Shown piece after piece: positions 16,895 to 25,128 of a stretch of 63,740 bases of DNA (its first letter is position 1; each line of letters begins with the position of its first letter). This stretch comes from a candidate division WOR-3 bacterium. Lineage in GTDB: Bacteria > Hydrothermota > Tepidihabitantia > Tepidihabitantales > Tepidihabitantaceae. The position numbers and the translations under genes were made by a program. Where the stretch lies: contig VGIR01000007.1 in assembly GCA_016867815.1 (NCBI GenBank), positions 1 through 63,740 on the forward strand, written 5' to 3'. Below the pieces are notes generated by a model. The model ran no database searches and had not been told where the DNA came from. It saw only the letters and a program-made list of their open reading frames with translations.

Positions 16895-17004
16895 CGGTCC
16901 TCCTTAGTCCCTGCATCAAAGCCGGTTCCGGTGACCGTGCCGGCGGATGGAAGCCGGTCGTGCTGCTGGTGCTCCCGCTGGGTGCCGGTCCGAAACCTCA
17001 AATG

Positions 17005-17032
17005 ATGTTACGCTGGTCGAGTGATGTGTCAA
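17005..17032 (-). promoter_or_regulatory. Promoter of the PKD lipoprotein
   Basis: On the minus strand: TTGACA (17032-17027), 16-bp spacer, TAACAT (17010-17005). The leader of about 100 nt ends in a strong AAGGAGG site. Confidence 0.5.
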
Positions 17033-17094
17033 CTGGGACACAACCGGTCCTGCGGCACCAGGCCGAAGTGCCGGGCCACCTGGCTTCGTGAAGA

Positions 17095-17122
17095 GAGGCC
17101 CTGCCAGTCTCGGCAGGGCCTC
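17095..17122 (-). terminator. Hairpin downstream of tRNA-Pro
   Basis: GAGGCCCTGCC (17095-17105) and GGCAGGGCCTC (17112-17122) form a perfect 11-bp stem with a 6-nt loop, beginning 10 nt past the tRNA 3' end. On the minus strand only TCTTC follows, so the T-tract is weak. It probably ends the tRNA transcript. Confidence 0.6.
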
Positions 17123-17131
17123 GACTTCAAG

Positions 17132-17205
17132 TCGGGGCGACCCGATTTGAACGGGCGACCCCCAGCACCCCAAGCTGGTGCGCTAGCCAACTGCGCCACG
17201 CCCCG
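17132..17205 (-). tRNA. tRNA-Pro (GGG anticodon)
   Basis: The complement folds as a standard cloverleaf of 74 nt: acceptor CGGGGCG/CGCCCCG, D arm GCGC..GCGC with AGTTGGCTA loop, anticodon stem CCAGC/GCTGG around the loop TTGGGGT (anticodon GGG, decoding CCC/CCU), variable loop, and T arm with TTCAAAT. The discriminator base is A and CCA is not encoded. A promoter lies 9 nt upstream and a hairpin lies downstream. Confidence 0.95.
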
Positions 17206-17214
17206 AACTCGGCA

Positions 17215-17243
17215 ATCGTAACCGACACCGACCGGGAAGTCAA
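17215..17243 (-). promoter_or_regulatory. Promoter of tRNA-Pro
   Basis: On the minus strand: TTGACT (17243-17238), 17-bp spacer, TACGAT (17220-17215), 9 nt before the tRNA 5' end. Confidence 0.6.
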
Positions 17244-17278
17244 GCTGCAGGCTGACGGTACGGGGGAGATGCTATCGC

Positions 17279-17728
17279 CTACTCGAGCGGCACGGCCTGT
17301 ACGTAGGCGTGCTCCGGATGCAATGACGGCAGCGAGTAGACAAGCTGAACCTGCCATCCGGCGATCTCATCCTGAACAGCGGCGCGCGAGAAGTAGCGCA
17401 GGATGAGTCGGTGATTGGTGGAATCGTGACCTGCATACATGAACTGAAACTCAAGCGGGGATTTGACGGAGATGCGGTCCCGCACCAAACGGCGCAAGAC
17501 TTGTTCGTGGGATTCCGCATCGGCACGTAGACTGTTGGCCTTGACCGCAAGCGGATGATCCGATCTGAGCATCTGCAGAGACCCGGGATAGCGTCCGCTG
17601 TCCACGGGCGGTCCATCTGCAACCGTGAACCGCGTCACCGACTGAGAAGCTCCGACCACACCGCACCGAAGCGAGCGGTGACATCCCCCAAGGAGCAGGA
17701 ACGCCAGGAAGAGCGCGCAGTGACGCAT
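17279..17728 (-). CDS. Hypothetical lipoprotein
   Basis: A 149-residue protein beginning MRHCALFLAFLLLGGC: a short signal with a lipobox (LLGGC, Cys16). The rest is soluble with no recognised domain; it has a basic helix-like part (about 65-85) and beta-like segments at the end (VQLVYSLPSLHPEHAYVQAVPLE). The start is supported by a promoter whose -10 lies 5 nt before the ATG, implying a leaderless mRNA. Function unknown. Confidence 0.65.
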   Translation of the reverse strand: MRHCALFLAFLLLGGCHRSLRCGVVGASQSVTRFTVADGPPVDSGRYPGSLQMLRSDHPLAVKANSLRADAESHEQVLRRLVRDRISVKSPLEFQFMYAGHDSTNHRLILRYFSRAAVQDEIAGWQVQLVYSLPSLHPEHAYVQAVPLE

Positions 17729-17733
17729 GGTCT

Positions 17734-17761
17734 AGTGTAGGTGCAGGGCCGTCCGTGTCAA
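17734..17761 (-). promoter_or_regulatory. Promoter of the 149-residue lipoprotein
   Basis: On the minus strand: TTGACA (17761-17756), 16-bp spacer, TACACT (17739-17734), then 5 nt to the ATG. No Shine-Dalgarno. Confidence 0.6.
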
Positions 17762-17782
17762 TGGTAGGTTCGGCCGCCCGGT

Positions 17783-17810
17783 TTGATTCCGTTGTCGGGT
17801 TCTCTATCAT
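17783..17810 (+). promoter_or_regulatory. Promoter of the dehydratase-related pair
   Basis: TTGATT (17783-17788), 16-bp spacer, TATCAT (17805-17810), then CTCTGC and the TTG start at 17817. No Shine-Dalgarno, so it is predicted to be leaderless. Confidence 0.55.
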
Positions 17811-17816
17811 CTCTGC

Positions 17817-18788
17817 TTGGCCAAGAGAATTGGTATCTGCCGCGCTCTGCACGCGTATCACCACTTTGCCTTCTGGCGAACGTTCCTCACCGAGCTGGGC
17901 TGGGAGGTGGTGCTTTCGCCGGTGACCAGCCGGCCGGCGGTCGAGCAGGGAGTACGTTTGTCGCCTTCCGAACTCTGTCTGCCTGCCAAAGCGTTCCTCG
18001 GCCATGTTGCGGAGCTCAAGGACCAGGTCGATGCACTCTTCTTGCCGAGGATCGTCTGCACCCGGGTCGCCAACGACTGGTTCTTTGGCTGTCCCAAGGC
18101 TATCGCGCTCCCCGATCTGACCCGGGCCGTGTTTGACTCGCTGCCCGTGATTGTCGAGCCGGTTCTGGACGCACAGAAGGTGACCGAGGAGCAGGCCTAT
18201 GGTGCCGCGGTGTCGCGCACGAACAACAGGGCCGACGTTCGCAGCGCCTGCAGGAGTGCAGCGGCCGCGGCCGCCACGGCAAACCAAAGGACGCGAGGCG
18301 ACAAGTCGCCTCTGCATATGTTCTCGGAACACAGCAACAGGTATGACGGACCGGAGGCCGAAGCTGGGAGAGCGGTGGTCAGGATCGGGGTCGTGGGCCA
18401 TTCCTACCTGCTGTTCGACTCCGGCATTGGCCTCGGCGTACTGGACAAGGTTCGCGAGGCCGGGGCACTGCCAGTGGTGGTCTTTCCCTCCGATGCCGAA
18501 GTCAGGCAGGAGTCCCAACGCGAGACAGCCATCAATTGGTACTACGAGCTCGAGCTGCTCGCTGCCGCACGCCGTTTGCTGGAGGTCGAGAGAGTCGACG
18601 GCCTGTTGCTAGTGGCGAGTTTCGCCTGCGGAACCGGCGCAGTGACGAACGGGTTGATTCAGCGCCAGGCGGTGCACCGTCACGGCGTACCGACGATACT
18701 GGTGTTGTTGGACGAGCATACCGGCGAGGCCGGGCTGACTACCCGGGTCGAGTCTTTCGTCGACCTGCTGCGGTTGAGAAGACGATGA
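17817..18788 (+). CDS. 2-hydroxyacyl-CoA dehydratase-related protein (DUF2229/COG3580 type)
   Basis: A 323-residue protein resembling the DUF2229 part of 2-hydroxyacyl-CoA dehydratase activase-like proteins. Conserved features: an N-terminal IGICRALHAYHHFAFWRTFLTELGWEVV, SPSELCLPAKAFLGHV, LFLPRIVC, and GVVGHSYLLFD in the second half. The family is linked to anaerobic CoA chemistry or iron-sulfur handling, but no activity is established for this subgroup. Between residues about 128 and 180 is an Ala/Arg/Ser-rich insertion carrying an 18-bp DNA palindrome. TTG start on promoter evidence. The stop overlaps the next gene's ATG. Confidence 0.7.
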   Translation: MAKRIGICRALHAYHHFAFWRTFLTELGWEVVLSPVTSRPAVEQGVRLSPSELCLPAKAFLGHVAELKDQVDALFLPRIVCTRVANDWFFGCPKAIALPDLTRAVFDSLPVIVEPVLDAQKVTEEQAYGAAVSRTNNRADVRSACRSAAAAAATANQRTRGDKSPLHMFSEHSNRYDGPEAEAGRAVVRIGVVGHSYLLFDSGIGLGVLDKVREAGALPVVVFPSDAEVRQESQRETAINWYYELELLAAARRLLEVERVDGLLLVASFACGTGAVTNGLIQRQAVHRHGVPTILVLLDEHTGEAGLTTRVESFVDLLRLRRR

Positions 18789-19870
18789 GGGTTGCCTTCC
18801 CCTACATGGGCACGGCCCCGATAGCCCTGCAGGGACTGCTGCAGGTGCTGGGAGCCGATGTGGTGTTGCCGCCCAAGCCGACCCGGGAGACGGTCGAACT
18901 TGGCGCCCGGCTGGCACCGGAGATGATGTGTATTCCCTTCAAGCTCACCCTCGGCAACATGGTCCGCAGCCTCGAGGCGGGCGCCGATGTCCTTGCCTAT
19001 GTGACCGGGTCCTGGTCGTGTCGTTTCGGCTACTACGGCCGACTCCAGGCTCAGATTCTGCGCGATGAGGGATACCGGTTCCGACTGCTGGAGTTGCGCC
19101 ACGACCGGATTCCCGACATCGTCAGAGAAATCTGCGCGCTGAATGGGGGCCGGCTGTCGTCGGCGGTGGTCAACAGCTTGCGCGCTTTCCGGGTCGGGTG
19201 GTTGAAGTCCACTGCTGTTGACGAGGTCGAAAGTCGTTTCCGGCAGGTCATGCCGGATGCGAAGGAACCGGGCAAGTGCCGTGAGTTGCAGGACCGGATG
19301 CTGGAAGAAGTCCGGGCGGCACGCAACACAGAGGAGATGGTCCGCGTCCGCACCTCGGCCGGTTGCAGGTTCGCGGCCCTGGGGAGAAACGGCAGGACGC
19401 GGGTCCCGAGAGTCAAGTTGGTGGGTGAGAGTTTCTGCGTCGTCGAACCATTCATCAACTTCGACGTCATCTCCCGGATGGGAGAGATGGGCGTGCAGGT
19501 CGAGCCCTTCCTGACCTCGCACCGCTGGCTGGGATTTCACGGGTTCCGCATCGGCAAGGGAGAGGTCCAGCAGATGCGCGTCCTGAGCGAACCTTACTGG
19601 CGATACTGTGTCGGGGGAGAGGATCAGAACTCGGTTGGCCAACTGCTGCTGGCCGCTCAGCAGGGCTATGACGGCGTCATACACGTACACCCGTTCGGAT
19701 GCATGCCCGGTACCGTGGTTCAGCCGACCATGACCAAGGCCGCGCGCGACGTCGGTATCGCCTACCTGCCGCTGTCACTGGACGAACACTCCAGCGAGAC
19801 CGGAATCCTGACGCGGCTCGAGGCCTTCGCTTCGCTGCTTGAGAAACGGCACCGTCGCCATGCGGTTTGA
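18785..19870 (+). CDS. 2-hydroxyacyl-CoA dehydratase-related protein (COG3581 type)
   Basis: A 361-residue protein that starts MRVAFPYMGTAPIALQGLLQVLGADVVLPP and has APEMMCIPFKLTLGNM, GSWSCRFGYYG, GESFCVVEPFINFDV, and VHPFGCMPGTVVQPTM, all with conserved cysteines typical of the COG3581 relatives of dehydratase D-subunits. With the preceding gene it forms the usual COG3580-COG3581 pair and may bind a shared iron-sulfur cluster. ATG at 18785 overlaps the upstream TGA by 4 nt; the longer upstream frame overlaps the neighbour and was rejected. Confidence 0.75.
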   Translation: MRVAFPYMGTAPIALQGLLQVLGADVVLPPKPTRETVELGARLAPEMMCIPFKLTLGNMVRSLEAGADVLAYVTGSWSCRFGYYGRLQAQILRDEGYRFRLLELRHDRIPDIVREICALNGGRLSSAVVNSLRAFRVGWLKSTAVDEVESRFRQVMPDAKEPGKCRELQDRMLEEVRAARNTEEMVRVRTSAGCRFAALGRNGRTRVPRVKLVGESFCVVEPFINFDVISRMGEMGVQVEPFLTSHRWLGFHGFRIGKGEVQQMRVLSEPYWRYCVGGEDQNSVGQLLLAAQQGYDGVIHVHPFGCMPGTVVQPTMTKAARDVGIAYLPLSLDEHSSETGILTRLEAFASLLEKRHRRHAV

Positions 19871-19915
19871 CAGCCGATGCGGACAATCTATAATTCAGCG
19901 CCTCGATTTCGAGGC
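19867..19915 (+). promoter_or_regulatory. Consensus promoter and leader hairpin
   Basis: TTGACA (19867-19872), 16-bp spacer, TATAAT (19889-19894): a perfect sigma70 match. Just downstream GCCTCG (19900-19905) and CGAGGC (19910-19915) can pair in the leader before the GAAAGGA site of the HDAC-like gene. The stem may only stabilise the 5' end. Confidence 0.75.
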
Positions 19916-19940
19916 ACGAACGTGAACCGAAAGGACCCCG

Positions 19941-20906
19941 ATGAGATTCGTCTACTCTGATCGCTACAAGCTGGACCTGGGCGCCCACGTCTTCCAGACC
20001 GAGAGATACGGCATGGTTCGGGAGAACCTGTTGACGACCAACCAGGCCGTCCCCGACGACTTCGTTGAGCCGCCGGAGCCGGATCTCGCGGACGTCCAAC
20101 TGGTGCACACGAAGGAGTACCTCGATGATCTACTGAACCTGCGCTGGAGTCCGCGGACGGTCCACTCCGAGATGCCTCTGACCGCCGAGGTGGTTCACGG
20201 CTTCATGTTGTTCGCTGCCGGCACCGTCGCCGCCTGCCGGATCGCGCTCGAAGAGAAGGTCGCGATGCACATCGGCGGCGGCTGGCACCACGCCTTCGCC
20301 GACCACGGCGAGGGATTCTGCTACATCAACGACATCGCGGTCGGCATCCGCAAGATGCAACAGCAGAAGCTGATAGAAAGGGCCGCGGTCATCGATTGCG
20401 ACCTGCACCAGGGCAATGGTACCGCCAGGATATTCCAGGGCGACCCGACCGTCTTCACCTTCTCCATTCACCAGCAGCGCCTCTACCCGGTCAAAGAGAA
20501 GTCCGACCTGGATATTGGGCTGGATGAGGAGACCGGCGACGAAGCCTACATCGCACAACTGCAGGGCGTTGTCGGGAAGATACTCGCGCAACACAAGCCC
20601 GAACTGGTCGTCTACGTGGCCGGCGCCGACCCCTACAAGTACGACCAACTGGGAGCCCTGCGGCTGACCAAGCGCGGCCTGGCCCTCCGTGACCGGCTGG
20701 TCATTGATAGCTGTTACAGGCGTGGGATACCGGTGGCGACGGTAACGTCGGGCGGTTATGCGCTTGACCCGAAGGATACCGCCGACATCCACACCAACAC
20801 GGCACGGGAGAGCCTGCGCGTGCTGGGTCAGCTCAAACCGTCGGTGAAGCCGGAGGAGCCGGCCCCTCAGGCTGCGCCGCCCCAAGCAGAAGAACTGCCG
20901 TCTTGA
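19941..20906 (+). CDS. Histone-deacetylase-family (AcuC/HDAC fold) hydrolase
   Basis: A 321-residue zinc amidohydrolase of the HDAC/AcuC superfamily. Key residues are visible: the His116-His117 pair in GGGWHHA, the metal ligands Asp154 and His156 in DCDLHQGNG, Asp230 in AGADPY, and Tyr273 in GGY. Bacterial members deacetylate small acetylated amines or acetyl-lysine (AcuC). The true substrate here is unknown. The C-terminal 25 residues are a Pro/Ala/Glu-rich tail. ATG with GAAAGGA 6 nt upstream. The stop overlaps the TTG start of the next glycosyltransferase, so it is cotranscribed with the polysaccharide genes. Confidence 0.85.
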   Translation: MRFVYSDRYKLDLGAHVFQTERYGMVRENLLTTNQAVPDDFVEPPEPDLADVQLVHTKEYLDDLLNLRWSPRTVHSEMPLTAEVVHGFMLFAAGTVAACRIALEEKVAMHIGGGWHHAFADHGEGFCYINDIAVGIRKMQQQKLIERAAVIDCDLHQGNGTARIFQGDPTVFTFSIHQQRLYPVKEKSDLDIGLDEETGDEAYIAQLQGVVGKILAQHKPELVVYVAGADPYKYDQLGALRLTKRGLALRDRLVIDSCYRRGIPVATVTSGGYALDPKDTADIHTNTARESLRVLGQLKPSVKPEEPAPQAAPPQAEELPS

Positions 20907-22042
20907 GTCAGGTCGGAAGACCAACGCGAGTCTGTCTCATGACCACCTCGCACCCGGTCAGATACAGCCGGTTCTTTGACCGTGAGGCGGTCTCGCTAGC
21001 CCGGGCCGGCTATGATGTGAGGATCGTCGGTATCGGCTCCCGGGACGAATGGCAGTCGGAAGCAGGCGTGAAACTCGTCAGTGTGGTCCGCAGGACCAAG
21101 CGCCAGTTGATCGCCGACGTCTCCCGAGCCGCGGAACAGGAATCCTGCGACATCTACCAGTGTCTCGATCCCTGGACGCTGCGAACCGGGTTCACGCTCA
21201 AACGTCGCAGAGCCGGCAGAAAGCTCATCTACGAATCGAGCGAGTGGTTTCCCCGGATGTGGCTGGACCGCAGGGACAAACCTCTGCCGACTCGCTGGCT
21301 GGGTTGGCTGGCGGTGACGCGCTACGAATCAGCTGCCTGTCGCAGCGCCGACGCGGTAGTTGAGACCAATGCTACGCGCGCCGCGCGGTTTGCCCGGCGG
21401 GGCTGCACCCCGGTGCTGGTGCCGAACTACCCGCCGCTCGACCTGCTACCCGAACCCGCGCCGGACCGCGAGCCCTGGTTGGCGTGGACCGGGCTCGTCA
21501 GCCGGCCGCGGGGTTTCGACCGCCTGCTGCAGGCGCTGGTGCCGGTCGCCCGGCGGTTTCCGGCTGTCAGGCTGCGGGTAATCGGCGAGTTTGATCCCCG
21601 CGACGACATCCAGGCATGGGCTCGGCAGTTCACCTCCGCGCACGGCATCGAGGCCAACGTGGAGTACCTGGGATCTTTGTCCTACCAGGCGATGTTCGCG
21701 GCGCTCCGTCCCTGTCTTGCCGGACTGATTCTGTTCCAGCCGAAACGGGGAAACGACTTCACGGGCCAGCCGAACAAGCTCTTCGAGTTCATGGGTAGCG
21801 GGCTCGCCGTGATTGCGAGCGAATTCCCGGAGATCGCCCCGGCCGTGCGGGAAGCGAACTGCGGCTGGCTCGTCGACCCGCGCGCCCCGGAGGAGATCGC
21901 CGCCGCCCTGACCTCAGTTCTCTCCGACCCGGAAGCCTGTCGAGCCAGGGGAGAGGCCGGGAGGCGGGCAGTCGTCGCCCGCTATCACTGGGGCATTGCC
22001 GAGCGGGCGCTGCTCGGCCTCTACGCGAGACTGGCGGAATGA
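20903..22042 (+). CDS. GT4-type glycosyltransferase
   Basis: A 379-residue GT-B glycosyltransferase. The N-terminal domain begins MTTSHPVRYSRFFDREAVSLARAGYDVRIVG; the C-terminal domain contains LAWTGLVSRPRGFDRLLQAL, PNKLFEFMGSGLAVIASEFPEI (the nucleotide-sugar-binding ExxK-like helix), and GWLVDPRAPEEIAAAL. It would add a sugar to a surface glycan. The TTG start overlaps the previous stop by 4 nt, and the end overlaps the flippase ATG, giving a chain of coupled genes. Donor and acceptor are unknown. Confidence 0.85.
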   Translation: MSQVGRPTRVCLMTTSHPVRYSRFFDREAVSLARAGYDVRIVGIGSRDEWQSEAGVKLVSVVRRTKRQLIADVSRAAEQESCDIYQCLDPWTLRTGFTLKRRRAGRKLIYESSEWFPRMWLDRRDKPLPTRWLGWLAVTRYESAACRSADAVVETNATRAARFARRGCTPVLVPNYPPLDLLPEPAPDREPWLAWTGLVSRPRGFDRLLQALVPVARRFPAVRLRVIGEFDPRDDIQAWARQFTSAHGIEANVEYLGSLSYQAMFAALRPCLAGLILFQPKRGNDFTGQPNKLFEFMGSGLAVIASEFPEIAPAVREANCGWLVDPRAPEEIAAALTSVLSDPEACRARGEAGRRAVVARYHWGIAERALLGLYARLAE

Positions 22043-23436
22043 GAAGCCCGTTCCGGAACGCTAGCTACCTACTTGCCGGTGAAGCGGCGTCGCGGATTCT
22101 CGGTTTCCTGACTACTGCCGTGCTGGCTCGCCGACTCGGGTTGGATGGGTTCGGCCAGATCGGCTTTGCTGCCGCAATGATGAGCTACGGCGTTGTCTTT
22201 ACTGACCTCGGGTTGATAACGGTCGGCACTCGCTCGATCGCCCGGGATCGGACGGTTGCCGCGGGTCTGGCCGGCGACCTCGCGCCGTTGCGGCTTCTCC
22301 TCGGACTGGCCGCCGCCACGGTCATGGTATTGGTCGCTTTGGTCCTGCCTCGGCCGGCAACAGTGAGGTGGCTGGTCCTGCTGTACGCCGGGGCCGTGGT
22401 TGTCCAGAGCACCATACTCGAATGGGTATTCATCGGGGCTGAGAAGACGGGCATAGTGTCGGTCTCCCGAGTGGTGACGAACTGCGCCTACTTCGGGCTG
22501 GTGGTGGTCCTGGTCGGGCATTCCCGCAACATACTCCATGTCCCGGTAGCGTTCGGAGCGGCGGCAGCGCTGGGCGGGCTGGTTCTGCTCGCTGCCTTCG
22601 TTGCGGACTTCGGGCCGCCCCGGCTGCGACTTGGCTCGACCAGATGGCGCGACCTACTCAGGACCGCCTGGCCGATCGGCGCATCCTCGCTCCTCACCCA
22701 ACTGCACGTCAACCTCGGCTTGATACTGCTCGGCCTCATCGCCACCTTCCAGCAGGCGGGGATATACAGCAGCGCGTACCGGTTGGTCTTCTTTCTGATG
22801 ACCCTTGACCGCGTCTTCTACACCGTCTTCTTTCCGGTCGTCTCGCGGTTCGTCAAAGACCAGCCGGGCCGGCTGGCCGAACTCATCGGCACGGCGGTCA
22901 GGATGATTCTCGCACTCAGTATCCCGTTCTGCGCCGGTGCGTTCATCCTGGCTCGGCCGATCCTGCAGACGGTCTTCACAGTCGAGTACGCTGGTGCTGT
23001 TCCGGTCCTCCGGATCCTCGTCTGGTTCCTGCCGCTCAGCATGCTCAACAGCCTTGCCGGGTCCACACTGCTGGCCGCGGGCAGCGAGCGCCAGTTCTTC
23101 AGCAGCACGGCGAAGGGTGTCGTGGCTGCGGTCGTGCTCAATCTGGTGGCGGTTCCCCTCGCCGGCGCTATGGGCGCGGCGCTCGCGATTGTGGCCGGCG
23201 AGGCATTCCTTCTCTTGCTCATGGGTAGAGGCCTGCTCCGGCTGGTCAGGCCCAGGCTGGGACTCAGGACCTTTGCGCCGCTGGCCGCGACCGCAGGCAT
23301 GGCCGTCGTCGTCTACTTCCTGCGCGGCATGAACCTCTCCGCCTGCATCGGGTATGGGCTCCTGGCATACTCCGTACTGCTGATAGTCCTGCGTGCTGTC
23401 ACGGCCGAGGATATCGGCCTGACGAGAAACGTATGA
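22039..23436 (+). CDS. Polysaccharide flippase (Wzx/MOP superfamily)
   Basis: A 465-residue integral membrane protein of about 12-14 helices, starting with SYLLAGEAASRILGFLTTAVLARRLGLDGFGQIGFA. This N-terminal signature is typical of oligosaccharide flippases of the MOP superfamily. It would turn lipid-linked glycans from the cytoplasmic to the periplasmic leaflet. It lies between glycosyltransferase and deacetylase genes with 4-nt overlaps on both sides, which supports a role in the same glycan pathway. Confidence 0.88.
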   Translation: MRSPFRNASYLLAGEAASRILGFLTTAVLARRLGLDGFGQIGFAAAMMSYGVVFTDLGLITVGTRSIARDRTVAAGLAGDLAPLRLLLGLAAATVMVLVALVLPRPATVRWLVLLYAGAVVVQSTILEWVFIGAEKTGIVSVSRVVTNCAYFGLVVVLVGHSRNILHVPVAFGAAAALGGLVLLAAFVADFGPPRLRLGSTRWRDLLRTAWPIGASSLLTQLHVNLGLILLGLIATFQQAGIYSSAYRLVFFLMTLDRVFYTVFFPVVSRFVKDQPGRLAELIGTAVRMILALSIPFCAGAFILARPILQTVFTVEYAGAVPVLRILVWFLPLSMLNSLAGSTLLAAGSERQFFSSTAKGVVAAVVLNLVAVPLAGAMGAALAIVAGEAFLLLLMGRGLLRLVRPRLGLRTFAPLAATAGMAVVVYFLRGMNLSACIGYGLLAYSVLLIVLRAVTAEDIGLTRNV

Positions 23437-24992
23437 TAACGCTCTGGAGCGAGAACCTCTGCTGGCAGGAACTCCTGAAGCAGGAGGGCATCAGCTTTGA
23501 CGTTGGTACGCGCCTGGCCGGCCGGGAGGTGATAATCCTGAACGAGAAGCCGGGCGCACTCCACGCCCATCGGCTCTGGCAGCACATAGAGAGCGGTGGC
23601 AGGCTGCTTGCCGGCGGACGGAGCGCGGCCGCGGTGTGGCAGGAACTGAGGCCCACGTCCGCGCGCCTGCGCTGGATCGCGCCGGGTGGCGATTCGTCCT
23701 TGTTCCGCAACGTCGGCATCGTCGATACCGAGACGACCGGCTCGCTTCTACTGGAAGCGAACGTCGGCGTCACCGATTCCGGCCCCAAGGCAGTTCAGGC
23801 GACTCCTGCCGGAAAGGGCTATCTGGTACTGCTGCCGTTCGAAGTCACCCAGGTCCTGACCGCCGTCGCTTCCGGGGTCAAGCAGTTCCCGGCCAAAACA
23901 CCGCGGTTCCCCTTCGATAAAGTGGCAAGCTGCAGCAGGGGAGAAGTGCGGCGATTGGTGGCCAACTGCCTCAGGCTGCTGCTTGAAGGCAAGGGCCTTC
24001 CCTATGTGCACCTGGCATCGGTTCCGGGCCGGTCCGGTAGCACGTTCGCGTTCCGCGTGGACACCGACTTCGGCCCGCGCCGGGACCTGGAGGCGGTAGC
24101 CCGGCTCGCCGAGCGCGTCGGCATGAAGTTCAGCTGGTTCGTGAACGTGGGCGCGCACAAAGCCCATCTCGACCTGTTCGCCGACCTCGCGCGCCAGGGC
24201 CACGACATCCAGCTCCACTGCCAGCGCCATACCGTCTACCCTGACTACAAACGCAACCTTGAGAATTTCAGACTGGGCAAAGAAGCGATGGCAGCTGCCG
24301 GCATTCCACCGGTTGGGGTCGTGGCCCCGTTCGGCGAGTGGAACCCCAACCTGAACCGCGCCTTCGAGACGCTCGGCTTCGAGTATTCCTCCGAGTTCTG
24401 CCTTGCCTACGACGACCTGCCGTTTCGACCGGTAGTCGGCGAGCGTCTCAGCCAGGTCCTGCAGGTGCCGGTTCATCCCATCTGTCTGGGCAGGCTGGTT
24501 GCAGCCCGGGCCAGCGAGAAGCAGATGGCGGCCTACTACCGTTCCGTGATTGACCTGCAGGCCGCGCGCCAGGAGCCATGCTTCCTCTATGACCATCCGG
24601 AACGAATCGCCCAGTACGGCGACCTGCTGGCCGACGTCATCGAGTACGGAAAGAAGCGCTGCGGCTCGGTGACGACCATGACCGAGTATGCGCGCTGGTG
24701 GCAGGAGCGCGAGCGCTGCAAATGGGGCGCCACCGTTTCTGGTAAGACTCTGCAACTCACTACCAGGAAAGACTATAGCAACATATCAGTGGGCGTGGAG
24801 CAGGATAAGCGTTCCGTCACTTTGCCTGCCGTTTCGAGCGAATACAACCTCTCTGAACTCAAGTGGCGACCAATGCCTGAACCCATCCCGTTCGACCCGA
24901 ATGCCCTACTGGCCCGCAAGCCCAGTCTGCTGCTTCAAGCCAAGAGCCTGCATCGACAGGTGCGGAAGAACTTGCAGGGGCATCGCGGCTGA
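23433..24992 (+). CDS. Polysaccharide-deacetylase-like (NodB fold) protein
   Basis: A 519-residue protein. The first about 190 residues look like a receiver or GATase-like cap without motifs I can name. About 200-420 is a NodB-type deacetylase domain: FRVDTDFG provides the acidic motif, IQLHCQRHTVYPD a divergent His-x3-His metal motif, and VAPFGEWN and the late HPERI fit motifs 3-5. The last about 80 residues are beta-rich and may bind glycans. There is no signal peptide. It could N-deacetylate a surface polysaccharide. ATG overlaps the flippase stop. Downstream, repeat DNA fills the gap to the next gene. Confidence 0.75.
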   Translation: MITLWSENLCWQELLKQEGISFDVGTRLAGREVIILNEKPGALHAHRLWQHIESGGRLLAGGRSAAAVWQELRPTSARLRWIAPGGDSSLFRNVGIVDTETTGSLLLEANVGVTDSGPKAVQATPAGKGYLVLLPFEVTQVLTAVASGVKQFPAKTPRFPFDKVASCSRGEVRRLVANCLRLLLEGKGLPYVHLASVPGRSGSTFAFRVDTDFGPRRDLEAVARLAERVGMKFSWFVNVGAHKAHLDLFADLARQGHDIQLHCQRHTVYPDYKRNLENFRLGKEAMAAAGIPPVGVVAPFGEWNPNLNRAFETLGFEYSSEFCLAYDDLPFRPVVGERLSQVLQVPVHPICLGRLVAARASEKQMAAYYRSVIDLQAARQEPCFLYDHPERIAQYGDLLADVIEYGKKRCGSVTTMTEYARWWQERERCKWGATVSGKTLQLTTRKDYSNISVGVEQDKRSVTLPAVSSEYNLSELKWRPMPEPIPFDPNALLARKPSLLLQAKSLHRQVRKNLQGHRG

Positions 24993-24998
24993 GCTATA

Positions 24999-25128
24999 GT
25001 CCCTCAAGGTAAAATCCGAATGACGAATCCCGAATGACGACTGAAACCCGAATGGCGGAGAAGCCCGAATTGGTCATTCGAGCTTAGAGCTTGACTCGTC
25101 ATTCGCGCTTCGTGCTTCGAGCTTCATT
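24999..25128. repeat. Intergenic phrase repeat with inverted arms
   Basis: The left arm reiterates CGAATGACGAATC-like units (25016-25060); the right arm reiterates their complement, GTCATTCG and GCTTCGTGCTTCGAGCTTC (25072-25125). The element fills the complete gap between two genes and ends on the next start codon. No Shine-Dalgarno or consistent -10 is seen. Confidence 0.75.
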
